NCBI GenBank assembly: GCA_025642065.1
Contig: JAODUP010001066.1
Coordinates: forward strand, 1-64,000
Direction of reading: 5' to 3'
Length of the DNA: 64,000 nt
DNA from: Paralvinella palmiformis
Lineage: Eukaryota; Annelida; Polychaeta; Terebellida; Alvinellidae
Under the pieces are notes generated by a model. That model was not told the DNA's origin. It did no database searches and worked only from the letters and a program-made list of their open reading frames with translations. Position numbers and translations under genes: made by a program. This document shows positions 36,430 to 48,635 of the stretch, in pieces. Numbering within the stretch: position 1 is the first letter of the stretch; every line of letters begins with the position of its first letter.

Positions 36430-36860
36430 TAAGTCGCCTGGAATCAAAGGGCGCCCTTCGTTTAAATTACGCCCGCCCTTAGAACGAGGGTTCGTCAAGG
36501 TTGGTGACATTCATGTACTCCATATTTTAAAAAAAGAGACTCCAAATCATATTTGCAACAGGTTCTATGATTTGTCAAAATAGGAGAGTTACTGTGTGAT
36601 GTCATAGAGTCAAAACGAGAAAGCAATGTCCAGTGAACTAATAATAACATGGTATTTCCCGGCCAGGACATCGGCGCTCTTTGGTGACCGATTGGTTGCA
36701 TTATTGATTTGGAGTTTCTGCGCTTTGGTATACAATTAATATGTCTTTTGTTAATTCTATTTCCGATATTTTGATCCTATGTAAGCAAAATCAATAGTTT
36801 AATCTAGGAGACCACCCCGTTGGCGCCCTTAAAACGAAGTGCCGAAACTGGGCATGTCGA
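36430..36860. other. Locally GC/CpG-richer segment with GGCGCCC motifs at both ends
   Basis: GGGCGCCCTTCG (about 36,449) and GGCGCCCTTAAAACGAAG (36,822-36,839) bracket the segment. A GC-rich imperfect hairpin is formed by CCCTTCGTTTAA (36,454-36,465) and TTAGAACGAGGG (36,479-36,490). It stands out from the AT-rich surroundings. It could be an old mobile element or a regulatory island. No gene is visible. Confidence 0.35.
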
Positions 36861-37361
36861 TTGCTCAAGTGAAAAAGATTTGTCAATAGTAAACGAATAT
36901 GTTGCCACACTTATCAATTAAGTTGAAATGATACATAAACTTCCAAATAATACAAAATAAATAGTGATCGAGAGTAGTATTAATGTTTTTATCAAGTTGT
37001 CCCGGTTTTGCAGTGACTCAGCTGACGCACTCGGTTGATAAATACAGCGATGACGATTTGCATTTCTGCCTGCATTTATTGGCCAATATTACCCTTCTTT
37101 TTCATTTATTATTAGCAAATGTAAAAGTAAAAACGTTGGTGGTGACAGTTGTTCATTGAGACCGGTAAGGATAATCTTGATTACCAAACATACAATCTTA
37201 ATTAGGGTTAATAACTAAACAGATGACGAACAATAACTTTCTTAATTATAGTTACACTCACATTTGGGTCTGTGCTGAATATGACTTTGGGATCTCGGCT
37301 GTTCTAGAGTATCACAACAAAATTCTCAGGATGTTAATATTATAAACTTTTTTTCTCTCTA

Positions 37362-37381
37362 TATGTATCCTAAAACACATG

Positions 37382-37453
<72 letters not shown>
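37362..37453. repeat. Element A end fragment with (AC)n-(TA)n
   Basis: ATGTATCCTAAAACACATG matches, in reverse, the element A left-end sequence ATGTGTTAGGATACA (27,958), and is followed by (AC)n (37,391-37,414) and (TA)n (37,414-37,453), the mirror of the element's TA-TG head. Only the tip is present. Confidence 0.5.
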
Positions 37454-37456
<3 letters not shown>

Positions 37457-37700
37457 GAATCTGATTTTCATTGTATAACATACCCTAGGATATGTCCGGG
37501 ATGACATAACAAGGGCATAGTATGGCTTCCAATGTGTCCTCCAAAATCAGAAACAATTTGCAACGATTAGAGTAATATTAGAGTCGATAGCTTTTAGAAA
37601 TACAAATCTGGAACGATTATCCTAACTCGTCAACTGAACCCAGGCATAACCCAGGCATACTTCACAAATATTGACATTATAGACTCGGTATGTTACCTAA
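37454..37700. other. AT-rich spacer
   Basis: Nothing recognisable. Confidence 0.5.
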
Positions 37701-38345
37701 TTATAAACGCCTTGAATAGATATAAAGGTCATGTTTGTTGTTAAACGTATAGGTTACAGAAGTGAACGCAATTCGTCTAAATATAGAGAAGATAACCCTT
37801 TGTGATCATCTTAGCAAAAAAGATAAATGGTTCTGTCTTTATTCTAGACCAACAGTGGTTGTTAGACGTAAGCAGATGAAACAACATTTTTCCCCTTTAT
37901 TGTTTGAATGTGATTATGTAATTAATATGGCTATTATTATACCAATATGTGTCCTAAATAGCTCCGATTAGTCCACAACACAAATAGATGTAACTGTTTG
38001 TCACGTAACAAGTACCATCAGGATTCCGTTATTTTATATGTCTTTATCTATTATTCCTTGTCATTGTTCCAAATATAACGCGTGGAATAAAACATTTATA
38101 TCTACGAGACCTTTAACTGAACGATGTCAAATCTTCCACAGTAAAATACCACGTGATCGGTAATTGGGACAAGACTTACGTCATCACAAAGCATCATAAA
38201 CCGACAAGTTTTACTATATTGATATCTGGCTCTGTACGTTAAGATTAGCTGTGTCTAATTACACCTGCGTGAATCAATATATTGTTCCAGAAGACTGCTC
38301 AGTGTTGATCAAGATCCAGACAGAAGTTATAGAGTAATGACAGAA
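37700..38345 (+). repeat. Dispersed repeat B, copy 1
   Basis: Aligns collinearly with 42,690-43,350: ATATAGAGAAGATAACCCTTTGTGATCATCTTA against ATATAGGAGAAGACAACCCTTTGTGGTCATCTTA, GTTAGACGTAAGCAGAT against GATAGACGTAAGCAGAT, CCACGTGATCGGTAAT against GCACGTGATCAGTAAT, and AAGATCCAGACAGAAGTT against AAGGTCCAGACGGCAGTT. A 69-residue frame (37,762-37,971) is not open in copy 2. The element type is unknown. Confidence 0.8.
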
Positions 38346-38371
38346 CAATGATAAATGATCAAAAATTTCAC

Positions 38372-38373
<2 letters not shown>

Positions 38374-38428
<55 letters not shown>

Positions 38429-38515
38429 TCACTCACTCACTCACTCAATTCCTCTCTTTCTATCTCTCTATGTCACACACACACACACACACTCTCGCTC
38501 TCTCTCTCTCTATCT
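38374..38515. repeat. (TA)n, (ACTC)n, (CA)n, (TC)n compound array
   Basis: TA (38,374-38,427), ACTC units (to about 38,446), CA (about 38,475-38,492) and TC (38,493-38,512) follow one another. Confidence 0.93.
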
Positions 38516-39399
38516 TTAAAAATATGTGTAAGCTGATAGACAACATTTTATCTGGTAAATGAGTCACGTATAAATGGAAGGCAAATTAATTGTAGTAGTC
38601 TGGGAAATTCATTTTCTTGTACCATATTAAATATTACTCAACATAATGATATCCTATATTTAGTTGGCAGTTTTAAATAATCTCGCTAAGAACATGGTCA
38701 ATATCAACATACACAGCTGAATAAGTTTATGTTAATAATCAATTTATTTGATATACTATTTCCTAAAGGAAATAGGCTCAATTTACGTTTTGAAATGTTG
38801 TCACCTGTAATTTTAGAATTCTTGAAATTTAGTAAATATTCATTTTTCTCTAGAATATGCTATTTTCCTGGCAGTAGTTTAAAAATAACATTTTAAAATG
38901 TTGGTGTTTGAAAAGTGATGGATTAACTCGATCATTACTCCAAGCGTTTTTGTAGTAAATTTCTATTCATAGTTAAAGCTAAACCTTTATAATATAATTT
39001 GAACAAGATAAAAGAACTGAGTTAATGTGTAACGTTAGAACAACTCAGTGAGTTTATTATAATAATGACACTGACGTCACTGGTTCACAGTTGATGAAGT
39101 TAGATGTAGTAGATGTAATATTGAATTAAACAAAATTAAAACATATGACCAAACTTCTATCAATAGAAACCGGTGTAAATTGTCGTCTTGTTTACTATAT
39201 TTCGATTACCTAACATAATAAATGGGTACTGATGTAATTATGAGATCCAAAACAAACGATTAATTAAAAATCCATCAGTAAACTATTTATTTGTTCATAT
39301 ACATTATTATATTGTTCAAATTAGTATTATTGATTTTGACGTAACCTCGTGATCGGTATTATACATCTGATCAACCATGTTACAATAATGTTACATATG
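38516..39399. other. AT-rich unassigned region
   Basis: No gene, repeat or RNA gene recognised. Confidence 0.5.
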
Positions 39400-39400
39400 T

Positions 39401-39713
39401 TCAAGGCTTTAAAACAAATCCATTATTGAACATTTTCTTTATGCCATTGGAGCAGACGTGGTCTTGAAGCAGAACAGGAATGAAACGATTGATCCTGACG
39501 GCTGACACTCTATATCCGGATGATACGTTCTCCGTAATTTCAGCTTCTTTACTAAGAAATGGACCAAAGTCCAACAAATATTTTAAAAGAACAAATTTTT
39601 CTTTTATATTAATAAGTTTCTTTTTACTTTGTGAAACCTTGACACAGCATAAATCATAAACATCAAGGGTAAATTTCATTAAACTAACTGGCAATTCACT
39701 AGTTGTAGTAGCT

Positions 39714-39763
<50 letters not shown>

Positions 39764-39829
39764 GGCAGTAGTAGTAGTAGTAGTAGCCGTAGTAATTAAA
39801 GAAGTAGAAGCAGTAGGAGCCACGGCCAC
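39401..39829 (-). repeat. Dispersed repeat D, copy 2, with open frame and (ATT)n/(AGT)n array
   Basis: On the minus strand a frame of 142 codons runs from the trinucleotide array (39,713-39,800, read as N and T runs) through about 90 non-repetitive residues, including DFGPFLSKEAEITENV and AVRINRFIPVLLQDHV. The partner at 27,390-27,600 reads DVRINLFSTFLF at the matching place but has stops. No domain is recognised. The non-repeat part could be the remnant of a coding sequence. Confidence 0.5.
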
Positions 39830-39832
39830 TAT

Positions 39833-40057
39833 ATATGTATCCTAAAACACAAATTGTCCGAGCCAGACATCTGACCTATTTCAATCCAGATTCCTTATTA
39901 CACCCATGTAAGAAAGTCATGTCGTTATTACCATATGTTTTACTCTATCAGCCTTGCTATGTAAAATGTAGAATCTGTATTTTTGTCCTCATATGTGGTC
40001 TGGCGCTAAATTAGGCGTAAATGAACGATCACTAAGTGCTGAACGGAAACCTAACAC
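39833..40057 (-). mobile_element. Element A, copy 4, first part (split by LINE)
   Basis: 39,945-40,001 resembles 61,705-61,742, and 40,002-40,057 (GCTAAATTAGGCGTAAATGA) matches the inverted element A at 62,044-62,095. The match breaks at GAACGGAAAC and resumes at 41,002 (TGAGGATTAGCTGTTAGG), exactly where the LINE sits. Confidence 0.75.
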
Positions 40058-40929
40058 CAATGAGTATTGTGCATAATATTTGTGTAGATTTTAGTAAAGA
40101 ATATGACGTCGTATTTAACTGGAGCAAGCGTCATCTTAAAATCTATGATGATAGAAGTACGTACCAGAAAATGGTACAGCTATGTTTGAACGGGTAAACC
40201 CTACATGTGCAGAGGATAGTAACTCATCTTGGTCACCCAGTTGGTATTGATAATGTTAATTCTATTGCCATACGCAACGCCAAGCGAGATTTATCTGTGA
40301 ACGAATTTATATCATGGCAATTTTTTGTTCAGCTGATATCCGTACCTTTATGTTTCTCACATATTGTACCAGCTATTATGGATCACCTCTGTGGCAATTA
40401 GATTCCAATGATGTTAAGCATTTTTATGTTACATGGAGGTATTGTACCCGGAATATATGGAATATCATCGTTAGAACACACTGCAGTCTTTTTAAATCAT
40501 TTATGTGAAGGATATAATACTGATCTTGAACTGATGTCTCGATTTATGTCATTTTACCAATCATTATCAAAAAGTGAAAATATTTCTATCCATCTGTGTT
40601 ATTTGCTATGTGAGACACGCCGGACCCCATGTATCGATTAATAGGAGATTCTAACTGTCCAAACTAAATTAAGATGGTGAATGTTCCGTGATGAATAAAC
40701 AATACTTAAGTGTATATGAAAATAAGGAGAAGTGCATAGCTAATGGTGTTTTGCTAAAGGAATTGTATTTATTAAGGGATGGAATATTGACTACGGACCT
40801 AAGCCGTAGCAATATATGTCACTTAATTAATTTTGTATGCACTGGTTGATTCTATGTCTGTTCCGTTTCATTTTGTGGATGTTGTTCATATTTCCACTAC
40901 AAATTATTATACTGCATACCATGTATAAG
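40058..40929 (+). pseudogene. LINE reverse transcriptase C-terminal half, nested in element A
   Basis: Reading the plus strand across frameshifts gives YDVVFNWSKRHLKIYDD (about 40,100), HLGHPVGIDN (40,225), the run AIRNAKRDLSVNEF, RTFMFLTYCTSYYGSPLWQL (about 40,345), HFYVTWRYCTRNIWNI (40,420), RTHCSLFKSF (40,475) and, further on, VLLKELYLLRDGIL and ICHLINFVCTG before a stop (about 40,850). The HLGHxxG, YCTSxYGSxLW and AWRxxxRxxWxxPxxTHC blocks are typical of the region after the RT domain in several non-LTR clades. The catalytic RT core and endonuclease are absent, as in a 5'-truncated insertion. It ends in (TA)n (40,930-41,001), possibly its tail. Confidence 0.9.

Positions 40930-41001
<72 letters not shown>
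40930..41001. repeat. (TA)n microsatellite at the LINE 3' end
   Basis: Pure TA run between the LINE 3' end and the second part of element A copy 4. Confidence 0.95.
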
Positions 41002-41004
<3 letters not shown>

Positions 41005-41645
41005 GATTAGCTGTTAGGTTTGAGTAAATCATAGTACTTAGTCAGGATTGAGACGATATTTCGTTCTAGTCCAGTAACATTCGATTGTGCACTATTGCTA
41101 CTTTACTTTTTTAGCTAAGTCACTTCACTGCTTCCATATGTAGGTAGTGTACTTATTATCACGCATTCGACAAACTGTAATACTGGTTAAGGCGCCGATG
41201 ACCCATAAAAGGCCTAACCTTTCACTCAGATTAGAGAACAATTTTCGACACCATAGCTGGGTATCATTTGTTTAGTTATTGAAATCCAGAGTAAACCTAA
41301 GGCCAGCATCTGTAGTGTCAAAACTATCTTTTGGACCACAAAAAACACTACTGAATGTAAACTGAGGTGTCAAAGTAGTTATCTTGTGTAAGTGCTAACC
41401 CACTATTGAAGCCGCTTTCCTGTGAGCGTAACATATTTGTCGCGTAAGAAAAGCGGATTAGCTAGGCCCCACAGGCTGATGAGTATCCCAGACACATGTA
41501 TAAGTATACTTATGTATAGATTTGTGGAAGCATTTAACATGTTATATTTAGATTGACGTATGTATAGTTTTATTAATGCATTCATTGATTGAGGCATGTA
41601 TATTAAAGGATATTTGGATATTGATGTTGGGAGCCAGTAATAAAA
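41002..41645 (-). mobile_element. Element A, copy 4, second part
   Basis: Inverted relative to copy 1 and alignable with 9,195-9,970. It keeps CAAACTGTAATACTGGTT (diverged hairpin) and CATAAAAGGCCTAACCTTTC, so the TATA-like box has one change (41,204-41,212). The 5' microsatellite head is missing. Confidence 0.85.
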
Positions 41646-42151
41646 CACATTTTATAGAAGAACATACTTATTTTAGAAGAATGGATGCACCAACAAATAT
41701 ACAAATTCTGGCTTATCACGAACCTAAATATTTACTCTTTTAAGTGATAATCTATGTATATAATAGATTATTCTATACTACCACTACTACTACTACTACT
41801 GCTATTATTACTATTACTACTATTACTACTACTAATACTACTGATACTACTACCCATAGTACACGTTGTTGGGGTGGGGTAGTCTAAAAACAGTATTGTT
41901 TACTATATTATAAGGATATTGGTCATTTTATATAAATTCAGCCAGTGCCTCCCACCTGACCATTTGAGATTGTATACATTTTTGTATATATCAACTACCA
42001 TGTATATCATGAGGTCTAGCATAATTTTTAGGTTTCATTAAAATATTAATTCTTCACATCTTTAAATCGTTAATAGATGGACATAGGATAATTACAAACA
42101 AACAGACTGATAGATAGACTGATTGACAGAAATATGGACAGACATATAGAT

Positions 42152-42182
<31 letters not shown>

Positions 42183-42690
42183 GACAAGTTTAAAATTCTT
42201 TCGTCAGAAGATGTTTCTAACATACACATAGATAAATAAATAAAAAACACGCATATGCACTCAATTTATGCTACCTTGACCTCCAAACAATGGCCAAAGT
42301 GAAGATTTTTTTTACCTAATATAGACAGCAACAAAAGATGTGCATGTATCAAACAGATAAATGCGATGAGTCATTTGACCTGAATGAACTCAAACCTCCA
42401 GTTTGTGGTTTCGATATTAGTCTCAACTTTATAATTCACTCTCTTCGAAGGCATAATTTCACTGGAAACAACAATAATAATAACAACAACAATAATAATA
42501 ACAATAATATTAATAATATTAATATTAATATGCTAAAAACACATTTAGCCTTTTTGACTATTCATCGCAACGCATTATGTGGCTTAATAACATCCACTAT
42601 AATAATACGAATAGCAGGGACATAATATATGGAGACACTTCTTTATTGTTTGATTCATCGTGTCAGATAACTAGAATCATCGTGAATATG
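41646..42690. other. AT-rich region with (ACT)n, (CA)n and (AAT)n arrays
   Basis: (ACT)n at 41,779-41,855, (CA)n at 42,152-42,178 and AAT/AAC at 42,468-42,530. The 95-residue frame (42,338-42,625) includes an asparagine run from the AAT array; the rest shows no motif. Confidence 0.6.
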
Positions 42691-43350
42691 CAGATCTGTT
42701 TGTTATAGGACATAAAGGCCCTACCTGTTGTTAGACCAAAGGTTACAAGTATAAACACAGCCATTCTAAATATAGGAGAAGACAACCCTTTGTGGTCATC
42801 TTAACATAATAAGCAATGGTTCTGAAGCTAATGACTTTCGGTCTTTGTCATAGACAACCAGCGGCTGATAGACGTAAGCAGATTAGACGAGATCTTTCAT
42901 TATTATCTGCATTTTATTATGTTGAGATTAGGGCTATTTATATATCATCACGTAGCCTAAATAGCTCTGTTTAGTCGGCAACACAATTAGAGTATACATT
43001 CGCTGTTGTTTTATACGACTTGATGTATATTCCTACCTGTGACTGGTTCAGATAATATACTTGTCATAAAGGTCTATATTAATATGACTTTGACCTGAAT
43101 GACGTCACATCCGGCAACATAAAACGCACGTGATCAGTAATAACTACAAGATGTACGACATTACAAAAGATCGTAAAGCGAATTGTACTGCTAAATAAAT
43201 GCTCTGTCTGTGGTTGACTACGTAGAAAAGAGGATTTCCCGTTTCTAGTTACACCTGTCGGGAACGAGCTATTAATCTTGAAGACTCTACACAGTGATGG
43301 TCAAGGTCCAGACGGCAGTTGCAGAATAATAAATTCGAATGATTAATGAA
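42690..43350 (+). repeat. Dispersed repeat B, copy 2
   Basis: Direct partner of 37,700-38,345, about 5 kb away. Stops interrupt every frame, so coding is unlikely. Confidence 0.8.
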
Positions 43351-44486
43351 TCCCTAAGCTGTCACATCAATTCCTAATAAATTCATCGACTGTCTGTGAA
43401 ACAGTTCCCCAAAATTAAATAACGTCTAGAGGATGTAAGTAAATTATATTATATTAGCTTAAGAAGAGTATTGATATTATTTGATAATTTAGGATGTCTT
43501 AAAAGTTTAAAGATGTTTCTGGATTACTACTACTTTCCAGTACTTGTTTTTATGACATTAAAATGATACTTGTTTACTCACCAAGTTTTATATGCCTTGA
43601 AAAACATAGAATAGGTGGAATATCAGAAGGAACACCTGGCCAACAACAATAGAAAGGTGCACTCCCGGGTCAAGAAGTGTCGGCCTCAGGGTCTCGGGCC
43701 GGCTCTTATTTTCAACACTGTATATATGTGTTATATATATATAAAAGGCTTTGTATTGGATTTTATTTTCTTGGGTTCATAAATAACTATAGATTTTAGC
43801 CTAAAGAATACTTAGAGAATTACCATTGTATAACCAGAATGTTTTATATTATTGGTCAGTTAAGCAGAAAGTCTTCAGCTTTGGAAAAACAACAAGTTGT
43901 AAATAAATTTAACGAAATTGATTTATGATCAGAAAACATTAAATGCTGTCTTGTTTTCAAGGAATCCTTTATCAGAATTATATAACTGGAGTATCTCCAT
44001 ACCTCCAAATGGTAAAAAATTACTTTATATATGTATACTCCATGTCAGTGACTGATTGGTTATTGGATGATTCGGATGTATGAAGTCATCATATTCAACT
44101 GTCTCTTTAGAGCTATTGCTCGAAGATCTACAACATAATTTGTATTTCATGGTAAATGTGTATATTACATGAGAAAGAATAAGTATTATAAATGCCATTC
44201 TGTCTTGGTCATAACTTTTGTGAAATTTAAGAAAGTTTTCGTAGTCGAAAAGGGGGAAATACTGTTGGTTGGTTTCTGATTTATCGAGTTAATTTGGGAT
44301 GTCTTAACAGGTTAAATATGTTTATAGAGGCACTTTAATATAACTTGTTTTGAATTATATGATTTACTATTCAGTTTATGAATTGGTTTCTATGGCGTTT
44401 GGACACAATATATTTATAATTGTTGACCTTGTATCAACAGCTGATGAAATTAATAACTTGAAAACAACAATATTGCAAAAATCTTC
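43351..44486. other. AT-rich unassigned region
   Basis: No gene seen. A GC-richer patch (TCGGCCTCAGGGTCTCGGGC at about 43,679) stands out, without further features. Confidence 0.45.
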
Positions 44487-44498
44487 TTCTCTCTCTCT

Positions 44499-44570
<72 letters not shown>
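44487..44570. repeat. (CT)n-(TA)n-(GA)n symmetric array
   Basis: CT (44,487-44,500), TA (44,501-44,538), GA (44,539-44,565), then a run of G. The whole is a near-perfect inverted repeat, as CT pairs with GA across a self-complementary TA core. Confidence 0.93.
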
Positions 44571-44896
44571 TGATTTTTATTGTATTGTTTAGTAAGAAAC
44601 CCCAACGAACAGTCTGTTAGATATGCGAACGGGACTAATGTCCGTTTTCATCAAAGTTTACGGAATGTTGTTTATGTTGTCGAATGTGTGTTTTGTTTAA
44701 AATAGGAACAGGACAATTAAAATATATAATACTCAACGTGTTATTATTAAAATTATTATTATAGCGAAATTAATAAACATGTCATCGCATTCTAATTAGA
44801 AGACAAAGTTGATAATTTATGAACCGACAATGAAGAGACTAACAGCGAAGAGTAGTAGAGTTTGTAAACAAATCAATCAGAAGTTGAAATTGATCT

Positions 44897-45004
44897 ATGG
44901 CTGTTCTTCTACCTCTTCTTCTGTGTATTGTCCCTGTCACAGGCGGTGATGTCTCGCTCCATGCTCGTCATACTGACAGATTCTCAATAATTTTGATTTG
45001 CTGA
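44897..45004 (+). CDS. Candidate signal-peptide exon (very tentative)
   Basis: A 35-codon frame begins MAVLLPLLLCIVPVTG, a textbook hydrophobic secretion signal with a small-residue cleavage region, and continues GDVSLHARHTDRF before a stop. It could be a 5' exon if a donor such as GCG|GTGATG (about 44,944) is used. No downstream exon is identified and the frame is short, so chance is a real alternative. Confidence 0.2.
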   Translation: MAVLLPLLLCIVPVTGGDVSLHARHTDRFSIILIC

Positions 45005-46246
45005 AGTTCTCAAGATTTGTTCCCTTCAATCTCCTTTGTTATTATTAAATTTGGAAAAATTGAGGTGATGTGGATTTCGGTTACTTCTTCTTGTGCTTTC
45101 GTTGAACGAATTGTCTGGAAGATATCTTAGCTAATACTTGGCTTATAATACGTTATTACGTGCTATAGATCTGGGTATTGTTTAGAGCCAAATATTGCGC
45201 AGTTAGCTTCCGTTTGTTCAGCAACAATCGTAACAGATTTTGTTTGGTGACGAAGAGTGGTAAATTATGAGAAGTGATCATCATGTAAATGATAACGGAT
45301 TTAGTTATGTTTAACTGTTGTCAATAGGACTATTCCTGTCACACCTGGCCATGGATCAAAGCTGACCCCCTTCGTGTAAAAGAACGGTCCTATTCGTCGA
45401 AAACGTTAAAAACTGGGTCATAATACAGTTTTCTTCTAGTGAGTACATATTATTAGTGAATATTACCCAATGACATTTTGCAATGAAATTTATTTAAAAG
45501 ATAAATAAGATATTATATTTTCTCATTGCTAATTAGTCCACGTTGTAACGATTTGGGTGTGTGTTACTAGGATAATAGAATGAGTATACCTTGATTGGTC
45601 TTCATCGTGGGAGTTGTTAAGAATTGTATATGACTACTTCGATAAATACGTATGGTATAGAATTAATGGTAAGTCGTGACAGATAGCATTTTAAATACAA
45701 GATGGCTGTTAGTTTGTCTATTGTGACATCCTATACCAAGGGAACAAACATCGCAACATAACATTAGCCTGCCATAACGATTCTCTCACGTACTAAGACC
45801 TATAAATGTCATCCAGATGACACAGGTGATGTTGTTGTGTTGTCTAACATGAAAAATCGATTATCTGTGGGTTGCTATAACTTAATTTCTTACTTATCTC
45901 GGCTCATCTTTTTCAAACTTTATTAAGAAAGCTACTTATGAACCAATAATAATTAACAGAAAGCCAGTTGTAATTGCCTTATTCAATGTAAGCTGATTAT
46001 ATGGTGGTTTTTTTATTGGTTCCAATCCTACTCACACCTGTATTTATGGGATGTTTCTGTTAGAAGCCGCTTCTCGCTCATATGTTCCAGGTATTATGAT
46101 TACCGTCGATTCTAAATAAAGAACTCTTACACTCTAACCGGATACTAGAATGAATGTAGAAGTATCTACTGTGAGGTAGTCATCGTGATTCAGTTCTTGT
46201 TTTGTCTGCGTAAATGTCATTGCTAACTCTATCACATCATTTGACT

Positions 46247-46249
<3 letters not shown>
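45005..46249. other. AT-rich region with SINE-4-like body near its end
   Basis: 46,020-46,100 (GGTTCCAATCCTACTCAC, TGGGATGTTTCTGT, CTCATATGTTCCAG) resembles the SINE-4 body at 16,627-16,710. Otherwise nothing recognised. Confidence 0.45.

Positions 46250-46284
<35 letters not shown>
46250..46284. repeat. (TA)n microsatellite
   Basis: Pure TA, about 35 bp. Confidence 0.93.
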
Positions 46285-46285
<1 letters not shown>

Positions 46286-46415
46286 CGGCCACACGAGCTG
46301 CGCTAATTAAATATTGATTGCTATGCAAGGAATACTTTCTAATATATAACTGTGGATATGTTTTGGACATACATATAACCCTCACTTATCATAGCTAATT
46401 AATCCCCATCATCAC

Positions 46416-46645
46416 TACCATAACAACAACAACTAATACTAATACTACTTTTACTATTAATATTGCTGCTACTACTAATATTACTACCATTACTACATTA
46501 CTGCTACATCTCCTGTGTCTTTTATATCTAGTAGTACTACTACCTCTTTTACAACTGTTACAACTACAACAACACCAAAACGAACAACATCAACAAACAA
46601 CTACAACTATTAATACTACTGTTACTACTACTACTACTACTAAAA
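46416..46645. repeat. Degenerate (ACT)n/(AAC)n array
   Basis: Imperfect ACT and AAC units, ending in five ACT units at 46,626-46,641. Confidence 0.85.
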
Positions 46646-48635
46646 ATTACTGCCAACCAGTAGCATATTGGGAGCAGGAACCTATGAGGATCGTTCCAGA
46701 AATTGGTATAAATAATCAGTATGATGGCTCTCTAAAGTATTTTTAAAGCAATTAATAATGTAAAGTGTTCCTACTAAAAATATAACTAAAACTACTATTA
46801 ATATTACTAGTACAACAAATGATGTTAATAGAAATGGTGTTACCATATATGTTGTTTTACTACTGCTGCTAATGATATTGCTGTTACAACGGATTCATAC
46901 CAGGATAATAAATAAATTATGGCTTACGTATATTATAAACGTTTATGCTTTAAATCAGTATGTAGATATAGGGAAATTCACAATACTATCGTGTTGCTGT
47001 TAAAACACATTCCATGTCGAAGTCGTCAATTAAATGAAATGAGTAAAACCTCTGCGAATCATTTAACATTCATTTCTTAAGTATTTTAGCCGATGACATG
47101 ATTGGCACTAAGTTACCACCTCTATCTAATTGTTATCGTAGAATATATGACATTTGAATTAATTAGCTTATACGCATAACCATGTTTTTATTGTTATCTC
47201 CATTTAGGATGAATAGCATCATCATCCACGTGACTAGATTTATTCTATTTACGTCGACGAACGCAATAACTACTCTAACACGAAGTCTTGTCTTCTTGAT
47301 ATAACCTTTTTTTTGTTGTTGGCGCAGCTGATGATTGTGTCACCATCATCTGTGCTTACATACGTTACCTGAACTCCTGTTTTCATATATACAGGGTCTA
47401 GAATATGATCTGAAACGTGGGGGGAAATGCTCATTACCTTTCAGGTAATGGCCAACCTCTAGCAATGTATTATTAACTGAGTATAGTGTTGACAACCTGC
47501 TGTCTATACAAATGACGTGAACGGTTAAGAATAGACCAGGAACAAAGAAACGTGCATGATGGTTGTCATAGGAAAAATACCACACTGGGGGTCGATTTCC
47601 TATGTTAAAATATGGTCATTGTTCGTAAACATGTAAACAAGTCTTCACTATAAGGAGGAATACACATGATATCTGACATGTAAGGAGACCTTGTTATATT
47701 TAGCACCAAAAATATGTTGTTATAGTGTTTTCTGTAATAAATTCTTAACAAGGCGAATGGAAACTGACAATGCCAAGTGAAGGATATATCATGAACTTCA
47801 AAACCCGTAATAATGAATGCAATACATTATACTACAAAATAGTGTTTAAGATGGTTTATTCTGATATGGTTTTATTTATTATAATAGTTTCGTAAAAGAA
47901 ACAGAAACCTGTTAATTGACACATTATCATACATATTTTGTTTCATATAAAGAAAGACATCGAGCTACACATAAACAATAAATGGAAGAAAAGGAATGCA
48001 TTAATGGAACGGTTCATCGTCATTTCAAAATTTCAGAACTAATAAAAACCTCACACAAATTATAAATGATGTCAAACTGGAATACGATCAACCACATATT
48101 AAGTAATTCTGTTCAAAGTGATTGTTACGTGGGCACCGCCATTTTGAAGCCAGACACAGACAGGATGCTCCCGAAATTTGACGTCACTCAGCATAACTTA
48201 TTTGTATTGCTTGGTTATAACAATAAGGGGTCAGCCAAAACATGTATCTTTGTGACAAAATCGTATTTACAAATATTATATTATAAATGGTCTAAACAAC
48301 TTAGTGTATTACTGAAATGACTAAAGAAAACTAAATATGGTGAAATTCCTTTAGGATATCGATTTTGTACTTTTATAACTAGAAACGTCTACCGAATTGT
48401 AAGATCTATGTAAATGAACCGACGACGACGTTGTTTAGTGTTTAGTAGGCAACATGTTTGAATGAGGGATTACTTTCACTTTCACTCATCCTCCTCATCC
48501 CCGGTGGGACATAAGGCCACTTTAATGTCCATTAAAACCTCTCACCTACTACCAGTATTTGAATGACGGTTTCATAATATGGTCATATGGCAAGGAGGCG
48601 CCTTCTGAGTTTCTAAATTGTTTTAATACAAATGA
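46646..48635. other. AT-rich unassigned region
   Basis: No gene recognised. Frames at 47,346-47,585 (minus) and 48,066-48,320 (plus, about 84 residues with balanced composition, containing a GC-richer stretch CGTGGGCACCGCCATTTTGA) lack motifs I know. Confidence 0.45.
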
